A stretch of 64,000 nt of DNA, from the NCBI GenBank assembly GCA_019694355.1, contig JAIBCB010000001.1, positions 463,001 to 527,000 on the forward strand. Direction: 5' to 3'. The stretch's first letter is position 1. Every line of letters begins with the position of its first letter. The DNA is from Pyrinomonadaceae bacterium. Its GTDB lineage: Bacteria; Acidobacteriota; Blastocatellia; Pyrinomonadales; Pyrinomonadaceae. A program made the position numbers and the translations under genes. The notes beneath the pieces were generated by a model. The model ran no database searches and had not been told where the DNA came from. It was given only the letters and a program-made list of their open reading frames with translations. This document shows positions 55,942-63,753 of the stretch, piece by piece.

Positions 55942-57561
55942 ATGACAGATATCGCCTCAAATTCACGCCTGCGTACTCTCACCGAAGAGTTTGTCGAGCT
56001 CGAAGCAAAGCTAAAACTTGGCGGCGGTGCCGAGAAGGCCGCAAAGATCCACAAGCAGGGGAAATTGACCGCTCGTGAGCGTATCGATCTGCTGCTCGAC
56101 AAAGATTCTCACTCTCAGGAGATCGGACTGCTTGTGGCCTTTGACGAGTACGACGGAAAGGCACCGGCGGCCGCGGTCGTGACCGTGTTGGGGAAGGTCG
56201 AAGGCAGGGAATGCGTGATCGTTGCAAATGATGCGACGATCAAGGCCGGTGCGTGGTATCCCGAAACGATCAAGAAGATACTGCGCGCGCAGGAGATCGC
56301 GATGCGCAACCGCGTCCCGATCATCTATCTTGTCGATTCCGCAGGCGTGAATCTTCCGTTCCAAGGCGGCGTCTTTCCCGGGCAGTATGGAGCCGCACGC
56401 ATCTTCTACTACAACTCGATAATGCGGCGATATCTGCGCGTTCCGCAGATCTCGGCAGTGATGGGGATGTGTGTTGCGGGCGGAGCGTATCTGCCGGCAT
56501 TGAGCGATGTCATCCTGATGGTCGAAGGCACGTCCTTTATGGGCCTCGGCGGTGCGAATCTTGTAAAAGGTGCGACTGGTCAGACGATCGATAACGAGAC
56601 TCTCGGCGGTGCGATGACGCATAACGCTCTCTCCGGCGTTGCACACTATCGGACAAAGACGGATGAAGAATGTATCGAGAAGATACGCTCTCTTGTTCGC
56701 GATCTTCCAAAAAGCGAGCCGTCGCGAGTTTCGATCGCAGAGGCAGTATCGCCGTCCGCATCGCCGGAAAGAATGTACGAGATCCTGCCGGAGGATCATC
56801 GTGCACCTTACGATATGCATTCGCTGCTCGACACGTTCCTTGACGCCGGCGGCTTGGAAGAATTCCAGGCGGACTTTGCGAAGGAGATGATCTGCGGCAA
56901 TGCACGCCTTGGCGGCATTCCCGTTGGTGTGATCGCAAATTCACGCGGGATGTCAAAGGGCAAGCCTGGTGCCCCGCCGCGTTTTGGCGGCATCATTTAT
57001 ACAGAGTCGGCGGAAAAGACCGCGTACTTTATCGAGAATTGTGACCGACATTCGACTCCGCTGCTTTTTGTGCAGGATGTGTCTGGCTTTATGGTCGGCG
57101 GAGCGGCCGAACACAGCGGGATCATTCGGGCCGGTGCCCGTTTTGTCGAGGCGATGTCGTGTGCAAAGGTGCCGAAGCTCGTGCTGACGATCAATCATGC
57201 GAGCGGTGCAGGCTATTACGCGATGGCCGGACAGGGCTTTGACCCCGATTTTATCTTTTCGCTGCCGACCGGCCGAATGGGCGTAATGGAGGGCGACTCT
57301 GCGGTCCAAGCGATGTTCGGCACACAACTCGAAAAGCTAAAGGCCGCGGGCGAGTCGCCATCCGCAGAGTTCGAGGCCGAGATGGACGCCGTTCGGGCGA
57401 CATACGACCGCGAACTTGACGCAAAACACGCTGCGGCACGCGGCCTTCTTGATGCGATCGTCACGCCTGAGAACGTTAGAAACTCGCTGATCCTTGCTCT
57501 CCAAACGTGCCTGAACACATCGTCGCCGCATATCGGGCCTTTCGTCCTGCCTCAGATCTAA
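55942..57561 (+). CDS. acyl-CoA carboxylase, carboxyltransferase subunit
   Basis: A 539-residue biotin-dependent carboxyltransferase of the methylcrotonyl-CoA/geranyl-CoA carboxylase beta type: two crotonase-fold halves, with VDSAGVNLPFQGGVFPGQYG, the GMCVAGGAYLPALSD segment and AGARFVEAMSCAKVPKLVLT. The biotin carboxylase/BCCP partner is not in the window. With two enoyl-CoA hydratases and AtuA-like genes nearby it points to leucine or acyclic isoprenoid breakdown, but a propionyl-CoA type cannot be excluded by eye. Confidence 0.92.
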   Translation: MTDIASNSRLRTLTEEFVELEAKLKLGGGAEKAAKIHKQGKLTARERIDLLLDKDSHSQEIGLLVAFDEYDGKAPAAAVVTVLGKVEGRECVIVANDATIKAGAWYPETIKKILRAQEIAMRNRVPIIYLVDSAGVNLPFQGGVFPGQYGAARIFYYNSIMRRYLRVPQISAVMGMCVAGGAYLPALSDVILMVEGTSFMGLGGANLVKGATGQTIDNETLGGAMTHNALSGVAHYRTKTDEECIEKIRSLVRDLPKSEPSRVSIAEAVSPSASPERMYEILPEDHRAPYDMHSLLDTFLDAGGLEEFQADFAKEMICGNARLGGIPVGVIANSRGMSKGKPGAPPRFGGIIYTESAEKTAYFIENCDRHSTPLLFVQDVSGFMVGGAAEHSGIIRAGARFVEAMSCAKVPKLVLTINHASGAGYYAMAGQGFDPDFIFSLPTGRMGVMEGDSAVQAMFGTQLEKLKAAGESPSAEFEAEMDAVRATYDRELDAKHAAARGLLDAIVTPENVRNSLILALQTCLNTSSPHIGPFVLPQI

Positions 57562-58634
57562 CGCAAGCCCGGCCAGAAGTCAGGCTAACCACATTGGCGG
57601 CTCGACGGTCGGGCTTGCCCCTTAGCAGTACGGTCGGGGTTCTTGGGCCATAGATCCCCAAGTGTTGTGAAAAACGCAACCGAGCCCGACCGATGCGCGT
57701 GCATCGACCCTTGTGGAGGCGGCTTGCCGCCGACAAAACCTCGATCTTTGTCCCGTCCCATCGTGAAGGGAAAAAGTGGGACAAAGTGGGACAAGAATCG
57801 GCGTTTTGGCTGCCTGCGGTTACAATTTCTGTCATTTTTGTCAAAGATCAGATGTGCAACGTATGTATGCACCGTCTCTACGAGTGTATCATACGTGTCA
57901 AGCCCTATTTGTGAAAGTCTCTCGCGAATTACCCCGGTCTTTAGACCGGGGAGATTTGTTCTAGCTTAGCCACGCCGTTCACGGCGTCGGTGAATTTTGT
58001 TTTGGGCTTGCCCTTTGGCAGTGCGGTCAGGCTTGCCTGACCGTAAATATCGACTATCAGAGATCGGAGGCGGCCCTGCCGCCGACAGATCGTTTGTCGC
58101 CCGCTCTCGCGGGCTCCATTTCTATTTTGGCGGCTCGACGGGTCGGGCAAGCCCGACCGCACTGCGATGCGGCAAGCCGCAAGAAAATGAACCCCGACCG
58201 CACTGCTTTGCGGCAAGCCGCGGTTTTCAGCGAATTCTGGCTAAAATCAGTCGGCGTCTTCGGTGTTATCAAAGATCGAGGGCTGCTTAGATGCGTGATG
58301 GCTTGGAAGTTGTTCTAGCTTAGCCACGCCGTTTACGGCGTGGTCAGGATCGCGAAAAATACCAGACGGCGTTCACGCCGTTCTATTCAGAGTTAAAAGC
58401 CCGTGAACGGGCTAAAACAAATTTCCCGACGCATACCACGCCATAAATGGCGTGGCTAAGCTAAAACAAAGAATCATCTTTTACTTTCGATCAGCTTAAT
58501 CGAACGCCCGACCGCACTGCTTTGCACGGCATTAAGCGAGAAAAATCTTCCCAAACCTGCGGCCGGATGGTTATAATGTAGAACGATGCCGCTCCGCGGC
58601 CGACGCGCTTCAACCCCTCGATCTCGAAACGACA
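57562..58634. repeat. repeat-rich non-coding region
   Basis: About 1.07 kb without a credible gene. It has GC-rich palindromes (CCCCGGTCT/AGACCGGGG at 57932-57951), two copies of TTGTTCTAGCTTAGCCACGC elements (57956-57987, 58310-58342), an inverse copy at 58436-58469, copies of the GACCGCACTGCnnTGCGGCA element (near 58153, 58194, 58509), and the first copy of a 128-bp direct repeat (58393-58520). Short frames here run through repeats and are not genes. Confidence 0.85.
58393..58520 (+). repeat. 128-bp direct repeat, copy A
   Basis: Starts TTAAAAGCCCGTGAACGGGC, contains the CCACGCCATAAATGGCGTGG palindrome and ends CCGACCGCACTGC. Copy B lies at 58992-59119 with only about three differences. 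Together they flank the small exported-protein gene. Confidence 0.9.
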
Positions 58635-58982
58635 ATGAAAAACTCTCTACTCAAAGCAGCATTCGTCTGCGCGGCATTTCTCTTCTGCGTTCTTTCGGCC
58701 AACGCCCAGACGTCAACGACTGAATCCGCCAAGCCTTCGGAGCATACATCGACCGCGTCGAAAGGCGGCAACGCAGTGTTGAATGGAGCCGGAAAAGTGG
58801 CCGCCGTAGTGGTCAAGTCGGCTGCAAAAGGCACTTGGGCCGTAACGAAATTCACCGCGAAGAACGTCGCGAAGCCGATCCTGTTCAAGTTGGCACCAAA
58901 GGCGGGCAAACTTGCTTTGAAGGGCACGGGCCTTGCGGCAAAGCATCTCCTTCCATATGCAGCGAAGCTTGCCGTGCTTTGA
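58635..58982 (+). CDS. small exported helical protein
   Basis: A 115-residue protein with a clear signal peptide (about 1-24, cleavage after LSANA). The mature part is a Ser/Thr/Lys-rich linker followed by a Lys/Ala amphipathic helix (KVAAVVVKSAAKGTWAVTKF and on to the end), resembling membrane-active or antimicrobial-type peptides. I do not recognise a family. It sits between two 128-bp direct repeats, so its location may reflect repeat-mediated movement or a duplication that captured it. Confidence 0.7.
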   Translation: MKNSLLKAAFVCAAFLFCVLSANAQTSTTESAKPSEHTSTASKGGNAVLNGAGKVAAVVVKSAAKGTWAVTKFTAKNVAKPILFKLAPKAGKLALKGTGLAAKHLLPYAAKLAVL

Positions 58983-58991
58983 AGCGGCCGC

Positions 58992-59119
58992 TTAAAAGCC
59001 CGTGAACGGGCTAAAACAAATTTCCCGACGTGTACCACGCCATGAATGGCGTGGCTAAGCTAAAACAAAGAATCATCTTTTACTTTCGATCAGCTTAATC
59101 GAACGCCCGACCGCACTGC
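58992..59119 (+). repeat. 128-bp direct repeat, copy B
   Basis: Near-identical to 58393-58520. It is followed by two more GACCGCACTGCGATGCGGCA elements (near 59107 and 59149) before the pyrophosphatase gene. Confidence 0.9.
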
Positions 59120-59250
59120 GATGCGGCAAGCCGCAAGAACATGAACCCCGACCGCACTGCGATGCGGCAAGCCGCTATTTTCTGTCCAGCTCCTCACAAA
59201 CCCCAATGTTTACGTGCATTTTAGCGAAACTCTCGAGGTTGCCTCGATGT

Positions 59251-59919
59251 TTACGGATTGGACGTGAGAAATTTGTAGTCTTTGATCGCTGCGTTGATCA
59301 CACCATACGAAGATTCTCGCCCATAGATCGCAGCGATCTGACATCGGTTGGCATCTCCGGGAATGGCTTTGTAAGTGAGGAAATAATGTCGAAATCGCTC
59401 GACAATTCCCGGCGGCAGTTGCGACATATCGTCGTATTGCCCAAAAACTTTGTCACCTTTCAGAACTGCGATGATCTTGTCGTCGGCCTCGCCATTGTCG
59501 ATCAGGCAAAGCCCGCCGATCGGGATCGCTTTTAGAATAATGTCGCCGCGAGGTATGTGGTGCTCGGAAAGCACGAGAATATCGAGCGGATCGCCATCAC
59601 CTTTTGCAACTTCGATCGAAGAACGTGAACGGGCAAGCTCCGCGACTTCGTTACCGCAGTAAGTTCGCGGCACAAAGCCGTAATTAGCCGGCACAACATT
59701 CGAATATTGCTGAGGACGGTCGATCTTAAGATACCCGGAAGGTTTATCGATCTCGTACTTCACCGTGTCGGACGGTACGATCTCGATGAACGCCGTAAGT
59801 TCATTCGGAGCATCGTCGCCGATCTCTATTCCGTGCCATGGGTGGGCCTTGTCGCTTCGAAAATTCAACATACCTAGGAATTTATCATAGAGAGCCCCAC
59901 GCGGCGGTTCGATGCGCAT
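59251..59919 (-). CDS. ppa: inorganic pyrophosphatase (family I)
   Basis: Ppa hydrolyses pyrophosphate from biosynthesis. The 222-residue protein has KYEIDKPSGYLKIDRPQQYS, NYGFVPRTY and the metal signature GDGDPLDILVL, all typical. It is about 45 residues longer than E. coli Ppa, mostly as an N-terminal extension (HPWHGIEIGDDAP), as in many acidobacterial and cyanobacterial forms. Start ATG 59919 is well placed; it is divergent from the short hydratase gene. Confidence 0.95.
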   Translation of the reverse strand: MRIEPPRGALYDKFLGMLNFRSDKAHPWHGIEIGDDAPNELTAFIEIVPSDTVKYEIDKPSGYLKIDRPQQYSNVVPANYGFVPRTYCGNEVAELARSRSSIEVAKGDGDPLDILVLSEHHIPRGDIILKAIPIGGLCLIDNGEADDKIIAVLKGDKVFGQYDDMSQLPPGIVERFRHYFLTYKAIPGDANRCQIAAIYGRESSYGVINAAIKDYKFLTSNP

Positions 59920-59956
59920 AATATCTTTGCCATTTGTTGTGGTTTAATATTCCCAG

Positions 59957-60535
59957 ATGTCTGAAAGTGTGTTGATAGAAAGGTCAGACGGGGTCGTAGT
60001 CGTTCGATTTGCGCAGCCAGAAAGGAAGAACCCATTGTCTCGGTCCGTCATCGAATTGCTGCACACGCTGGCGGATGAGCTCGCGACCGATACAGGCGTT
60101 CAGAAGGTGATATTCACCGGCACAGGCGATGCTTTTGCGAGCGGAGCAGACCTAAATGAGATCTCAAGCATTACCGGGAGCCTCGCCGCCGAATTTGCCG
60201 AGCTCGGGCAAGGTATGATGAACAAACTCGACGCCCTTCCACAGATCGTGATCGCTGCTGTCAACGGACATTGTTTTGGCGGTGCTCTTGACCTCGCACT
60301 TTCTTGTGATAGGCGGATCGCCGCCCCGCATAGTCGATTTGCACACCCAGGTGCTTCACTTGGGATCATCACCGGTTGGGGCGGTACACAGCGTTTGCCT
60401 CGTTTGATCGGCGAGGCACGCGCACTCGAGATGTTCTTTTCTGCAGAGCCGATCTCCGCAGATCGTGCCTTTGCCATCGGCCTCGTAGATGTTGTTTCTG
60501 ATGATCCGCTGGGATCTGCGTTACGCTTCGGTTAG
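59957..60535 (+). CDS. short enoyl-CoA hydratase/isomerase, truncated
   Basis: A crotonase-fold protein with an intact oxyanion region (GTGDAFASGADLNEIS), NGHCFGGALDLALSCDRRIA and the catalytic-loop GASLGIITGWGGTQRLPRLI, but it stops at 192 residues, about 60 short of the usual 255-260, losing the C-terminal helices that complete the active site and trimer. The stop is close to a membrane-protein gene, so either a deletion removed the 3' end or a frameshift split it. Activity is doubtful. Confidence 0.8.
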   Translation: MSESVLIERSDGVVVVRFAQPERKNPLSRSVIELLHTLADELATDTGVQKVIFTGTGDAFASGADLNEISSITGSLAAEFAELGQGMMNKLDALPQIVIAAVNGHCFGGALDLALSCDRRIAAPHSRFAHPGASLGIITGWGGTQRLPRLIGEARALEMFFSAEPISADRAFAIGLVDVVSDDPLGSALRFG

Positions 60536-60540
60536 CGTAT

Positions 60541-61026
60541 ATGAAACTGCGGCACATTATTATGATCGTTCTCGTCGCCGTGCTTGTGCTGCACACGGGC
60601 TATTACTACCCGCTTCTGCCGGCCTCGATGGCATCACATTTTAACGGTGCCGGAGAGCCCGATTCGTGGATGCAGAAGGATGTCTTTCTTGTGCTTGAAG
60701 GCATACTCGGTTGTGTCCTTCTGCTTGAGTTCCTTGCGCTCCCGTGGTTGGTCGAGCGGATGCCGGACAGATTGATAAATTTGCCAAATAAGGCCTATTG
60801 GCTCTCGCCGGAGCATCGTTCACGAGCGTTCGCAATATTCAGGACCTACTTCCAGTGGTTCGCCATCGCTCTTTTGACGCTGCTTATCTTCGTCAGTCAC
60901 CTTGTCTTTCTTGCCAATATCACAAGAACGGATCTGGACAAGAAGATCTGGCTATTTCTTGCAGGGTACTTTGTGTTTGTCGTTATTTGGTTAGTAAAAT
61001 TTATATTGGCCTTTAAGAGGAAATAA
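60541..61026 (+). CDS. DUF1648-like membrane protein
   Basis: A 161-residue membrane protein with a helix near the N-terminus, a short YYPLLPASMASHFNGAGEPD motif of the DUF1648 type, and two or three further helices (about 50-66, 90-112, 130-155). Function unknown; family members are linked to solute or peptide export in other bacteria. It starts five bases after the truncated hydratase and its stop overlaps the next start by one base. Confidence 0.75.
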   Translation: MKLRHIIMIVLVAVLVLHTGYYYPLLPASMASHFNGAGEPDSWMQKDVFLVLEGILGCVLLLEFLALPWLVERMPDRLINLPNKAYWLSPEHRSRAFAIFRTYFQWFAIALLTLLIFVSHLVFLANITRTDLDKKIWLFLAGYFVFVVIWLVKFILAFKRK

Positions 61027-61337
61027 TGAAAGTTCAACTCGTAAAACTCGCTCATGCACGTTCCGGCGACAAAGGTGACACAGCCAACGTCGGCCTCATC
61101 GCCCTCGACCCGAAAGACTATCCGCTGCTCGTCCGTGAAGTTACCGCGGAACGCGTCAAGGAATTCTTCGGCGACATGGTCAAAGGCGATGTCGAACGCT
61201 TCGAACTGCCGAACTTGAACGCACTCAACTTCCTTCTGCACGGTTCACTTGGCGGCGGCGGCACGCTCTCGCTCATGACCGACGCCCAAGGCAAGACATT
61301 CTCAACAGCCCTGCTTCGGATGTATATCGACGTTTGA
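61026..61337 (+). CDS. AtuA C-terminal-domain-like subunit
   Basis: A 103-residue protein resembling the C-terminal domain of AtuA proteins of acyclic terpene utilisation, a family whose two halves are often separate genes. KLAHARSGDKGDTANVGLIA is the defining motif, and the C-terminal LHGSLGGGGTLSLMTDAQGK is conserved too. The large partner is likely the minus-strand gene at 63754, also AtuA-like. It is coupled to the upstream membrane protein by a TAATG overlap. Confidence 0.85.
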   Translation: MKVQLVKLAHARSGDKGDTANVGLIALDPKDYPLLVREVTAERVKEFFGDMVKGDVERFELPNLNALNFLLHGSLGGGGTLSLMTDAQGKTFSTALLRMYIDV

Positions 61338-61345
61338 TAGGTTTA

Positions 61346-61758
61346 CCAATTCACAATTAGCCGATTCACAATTGACAATGGAAGAGAATCCGATCGTCAC
61401 CAAATCGTTCGCGTTTGCGCTTCGTACTATCAAACTCAGTCGCTATCTCGCCGACGAACACAAAGAATTTACCTTGGGCCGGGAACTGCTGACTGCTGGC
61501 ACGAACATTGGTAGACACATAAAAGAAGCCCTCGGTGGCGAATCTCGCGAGGCGTTTCCTACATATATGGCAAAGGCTTTGCGGCGCGCCGACGAGACCG
61601 AATACTGGCTGCAACTCATCCATTTTGCCGGATACATTAACGACAAGGAGTTCGATTCAGTCAAAGCAGACCGGAAAGAGATAGCTAAGATATTGACCAA
61701 GATCGTGAAAACGTCGAAAGCCACATTGTAAATTGTAAATTGAATTATTGTTAATTGG
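61346..61758. repeat. 33-bp inverted repeats around the second four-helix-bundle gene
   Basis: Left arm 61346-61378, right arm 61726-61758. Right arm reverse-complemented matches the left in 26 of 33 positions, beginning CCAATT and ending ACAA in both. The arms overlap the start codon and the stop codon of the gene. Confidence 0.8.
61378..61731 (+). CDS. four-helix-bundle protein (S23/IVP family), copy 2
   Basis: A 117-residue paralogue of the protein at 52225, with TKSFAFALRTIKLSRYLADE and the family turn LLTAGTNIGRHIKEALGGES. The ATG at 61378 is preferred over the TTG at 61372. The gene interrupts an otherwise continuous row of acyl-CoA genes and is framed almost exactly by 33-bp inverted repeats, suggesting it inserted here. 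The two copies in the window share low sequence identity, so this is not a recent local duplication. Confidence 0.92.
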   Translation: MEENPIVTKSFAFALRTIKLSRYLADEHKEFTLGRELLTAGTNIGRHIKEALGGESREAFPTYMAKALRRADETEYWLQLIHFAGYINDKEFDSVKADRKEIAKILTKIVKTSKATL

Positions 61759-61764
61759 AGAGAT

Positions 61765-62520
61765 ATGTCCGAAGTTCTAGTTACAGACAGCGATAGTGTC
61801 CGAATCCTGACGCTTAATCGGCCGGAGAAACGCAACGCGTTGAATGATGAGTTGGTCGGGGCGTTGAAAGACGCGCTGCGGGAAGCGGACGCGGACGAGA
61901 GCGTAAAGTGTATTGTCATTCGCGGGGCCGGGAAGGATTTTTGTTCGGGAGCCGATCTTTCGGCATTGCAGAAGATAGCTAAAGCGTCGCATGAAGAGAA
62001 TCTTGAAGACGCGCGGTCACTTGGTGAGCTTTACAAACTTATTCGTGCGGTGAGGCAGCCGGTCATCGCGGCGGTCAATGGACGTGCTCTTGCCGGTGGA
62101 TGCGGGCTTGCGATGGCCTGTGATCTGATCGTAGCGGAGCGAGGAGCAAAGTTTGGTTTTCCCGAGGTCAAGATCGGGTTCGTGCCGGCGATGGTCGCGG
62201 CGATCGTACGTCGAAGTTTGTCCGAGCGTCTTGCGTTCTCGATGCTGACGCTTGGTGAAATGGTCACCGCCGAGGAACTTCACAATGCCGGCATCGTCCA
62301 CGCCGTCGCTGACGAAGCGGATTTCGAAACCGCCCTTGCCGCCGTAACCGACCGATACGCATCTTTGAGTACCTCCGCAGTCCAGATGACCAAACGACTT
62401 CTCTACGACATCGACAGTTTAGATTTCGCATCGGCTATTGAACACGGTGCGAAAGTCAATGCCGACGCCCGCATGACGGAGGATTGTAAGAAGGGAATCG
62501 CGAGGTTTTTGGAGAAGTAG
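61765..62520 (+). CDS. enoyl-CoA hydratase/isomerase, full length
   Basis: A 251-residue crotonase with all expected parts: the oxyanion loop GAGKDFCSGADLSAL, NGRALAGGCGLAMACDLIVA, the catalytic segment GFPEVKIGFVPAMVAAIVRR and an intact C-terminal helical region. It could hydrate methylglutaconyl-CoA or a similar enoyl-CoA. Its ATG follows GGAG at a normal distance, just after the right inverted repeat of the four-helix-bundle unit. Confidence 0.93.
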   Translation: MSEVLVTDSDSVRILTLNRPEKRNALNDELVGALKDALREADADESVKCIVIRGAGKDFCSGADLSALQKIAKASHEENLEDARSLGELYKLIRAVRQPVIAAVNGRALAGGCGLAMACDLIVAERGAKFGFPEVKIGFVPAMVAAIVRRSLSERLAFSMLTLGEMVTAEELHNAGIVHAVADEADFETALAAVTDRYASLSTSAVQMTKRLLYDIDSLDFASAIEHGAKVNADARMTEDCKKGIARFLEK

Positions 62521-62541
62521 TTCGTGTGCGCGGCTTTTGAT

Positions 62542-63432
62542 ATGGCAAAAGTGAGTTTCCTACTTCTTGTACTGATTTTCTTCCCTGGCTGTAACTCTGT
62601 TGGTTTGACACCGAGCGAAAGAAATTCTCTTCCCAAAGTGCCGACGCCGGCACCAACTCCGTCAGATCGAATACCAGACGTGTCTGACGACGTGCTAATT
62701 CCATGGAAACAGACAATCGGTTCCATAGATTATCGCTGGAATGGGAAGGATCTCTTCGTGCGTATAAACAAAGGTTACGAAATTGGACTTTTCTCGAAAG
62801 CAGCTCGGAAATACAGAAGGTCTTTCGATAGATCGGGGCGTAAATGTGTCTTAGACAGCTTCTTCACCCCGGTCGCCGTCGCGGAAAACATTCTGAGTTA
62901 TGAGCATGAAAGCGGTTACGGCGGCCCCGGATGCGGAGTTTCGGATGGGGAATGGCGATACGCTACTGTTGACGTCTTTGACTCAACAAGCTTTCTTGAT
63001 CTCCGGAGTTTTTTTAGCGAAGACGAAATACTTCATGCTTTCCTTGCGAATTCGCAAATATCTTCTTATATACAAAAATCTATCGGTAACAAGAAATTGA
63101 CTGCGGTTCCCGCCAGTCTAAAAGAGCTCAGTGCGTATCTGACCCGTTTCGATTACGAAATCTTCAATGGATATTCGTATTTTGAAGGGGACTACTTGGA
63201 ACGGTTTGCATTTCATCACATAGAGGGCGACATGATAAGTATCCGGATATCCGCTACTTCGACTTCTACTGCAGGCCGGGCGATTCACGAATACGTTGAA
63301 ATCCTCCTGCCGATTCCTGAGCGACTCCGTGAAGCGTTGGAAAAGGCCGACGCGTCGGACGCTGGCTTTCTAATGAAGGACGCCGACGTCAAAGTTGGAA
63401 CCAAAGCCGCCATGATTGAGCTAACGTTTTAG
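62542..63432 (+). CDS. lipoprotein of unknown function
   Basis: From ATG 62542 (in-frame GTG at 62524 is less likely) the 296-residue protein begins with a lipoprotein signal ending FFPGC, then a Pro/Thr/Ser linker (PKVPTPAPTPSDR) and a mixed alpha/beta domain with Trp/Tyr clusters and Cys pairs. No family recognised. Codon use and AT content resemble the toxin islet more than the housekeeping genes. Confidence 0.7.
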   Translation: MAKVSFLLLVLIFFPGCNSVGLTPSERNSLPKVPTPAPTPSDRIPDVSDDVLIPWKQTIGSIDYRWNGKDLFVRINKGYEIGLFSKAARKYRRSFDRSGRKCVLDSFFTPVAVAENILSYEHESGYGGPGCGVSDGEWRYATVDVFDSTSFLDLRSFFSEDEILHAFLANSQISSYIQKSIGNKKLTAVPASLKELSAYLTRFDYEIFNGYSYFEGDYLERFAFHHIEGDMISIRISATSTSTAGRAIHEYVEILLPIPERLREALEKADASDAGFLMKDADVKVGTKAAMIELTF

Positions 63433-63477
63433 CTCCTCGACCGCACAGGGAAAGGATTTTCGTTTCGACGGCGAGGC

Positions 63478-63744
63478 CTATCTATTCTGGGCTTTAACCT
63501 TGTCATAGCATTTACCGCAAGTTAGCGCAATCTCTGCAAATGCTTCCGACTTCTCATTCCAATCACCGCTAGTGCCGCCTTCCTTCAGCCTTACTTCTTC
63601 GCAAGCATCGCACCAAGCATCACCACGTGGTTCGGAAGCAAAGTAAAACCCTGCCCGATCGCCGCTCTGCAATGACTCTGCCAAATGGGAACAGACAAAT
63701 GTTTCGTCTTGTTTGCCGTGCTGTTCGCAATCTATCGTGTCCAT
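63478..63744 (-). CDS. small Cys/His-rich zinc-binding protein
   Basis: An 88-residue protein with eight potential metal ligands: C6, H9, C18, H20, C45, C48, C76, C79, enough for two zinc sites. The body is acidic with DAWCDACEE near residue 42. No signal peptide. Function unknown; the regular spacing suggests a structural zinc protein. It is 10 bases downstream of the AtuA-like gene on the same strand, so the two may be cotranscribed. Confidence 0.7.
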   Translation of the reverse strand: MDTIDCEQHGKQDETFVCSHLAESLQSGDRAGFYFASEPRGDAWCDACEEVRLKEGGTSGDWNEKSEAFAEIALTCGKCYDKVKAQNR

Positions 63745-63753
63745 CAGAAATAT

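Noticed and set aside
57585..58318. Several overlapping short frames on both strands
   Set aside because: They lie in palindromic repeats; none has a family match or a good ribosome binding site.
61366..61623. Minus-strand frame over the second four-helix-bundle gene
   Set aside because: Antisense shadow of a gene with clear family motifs.
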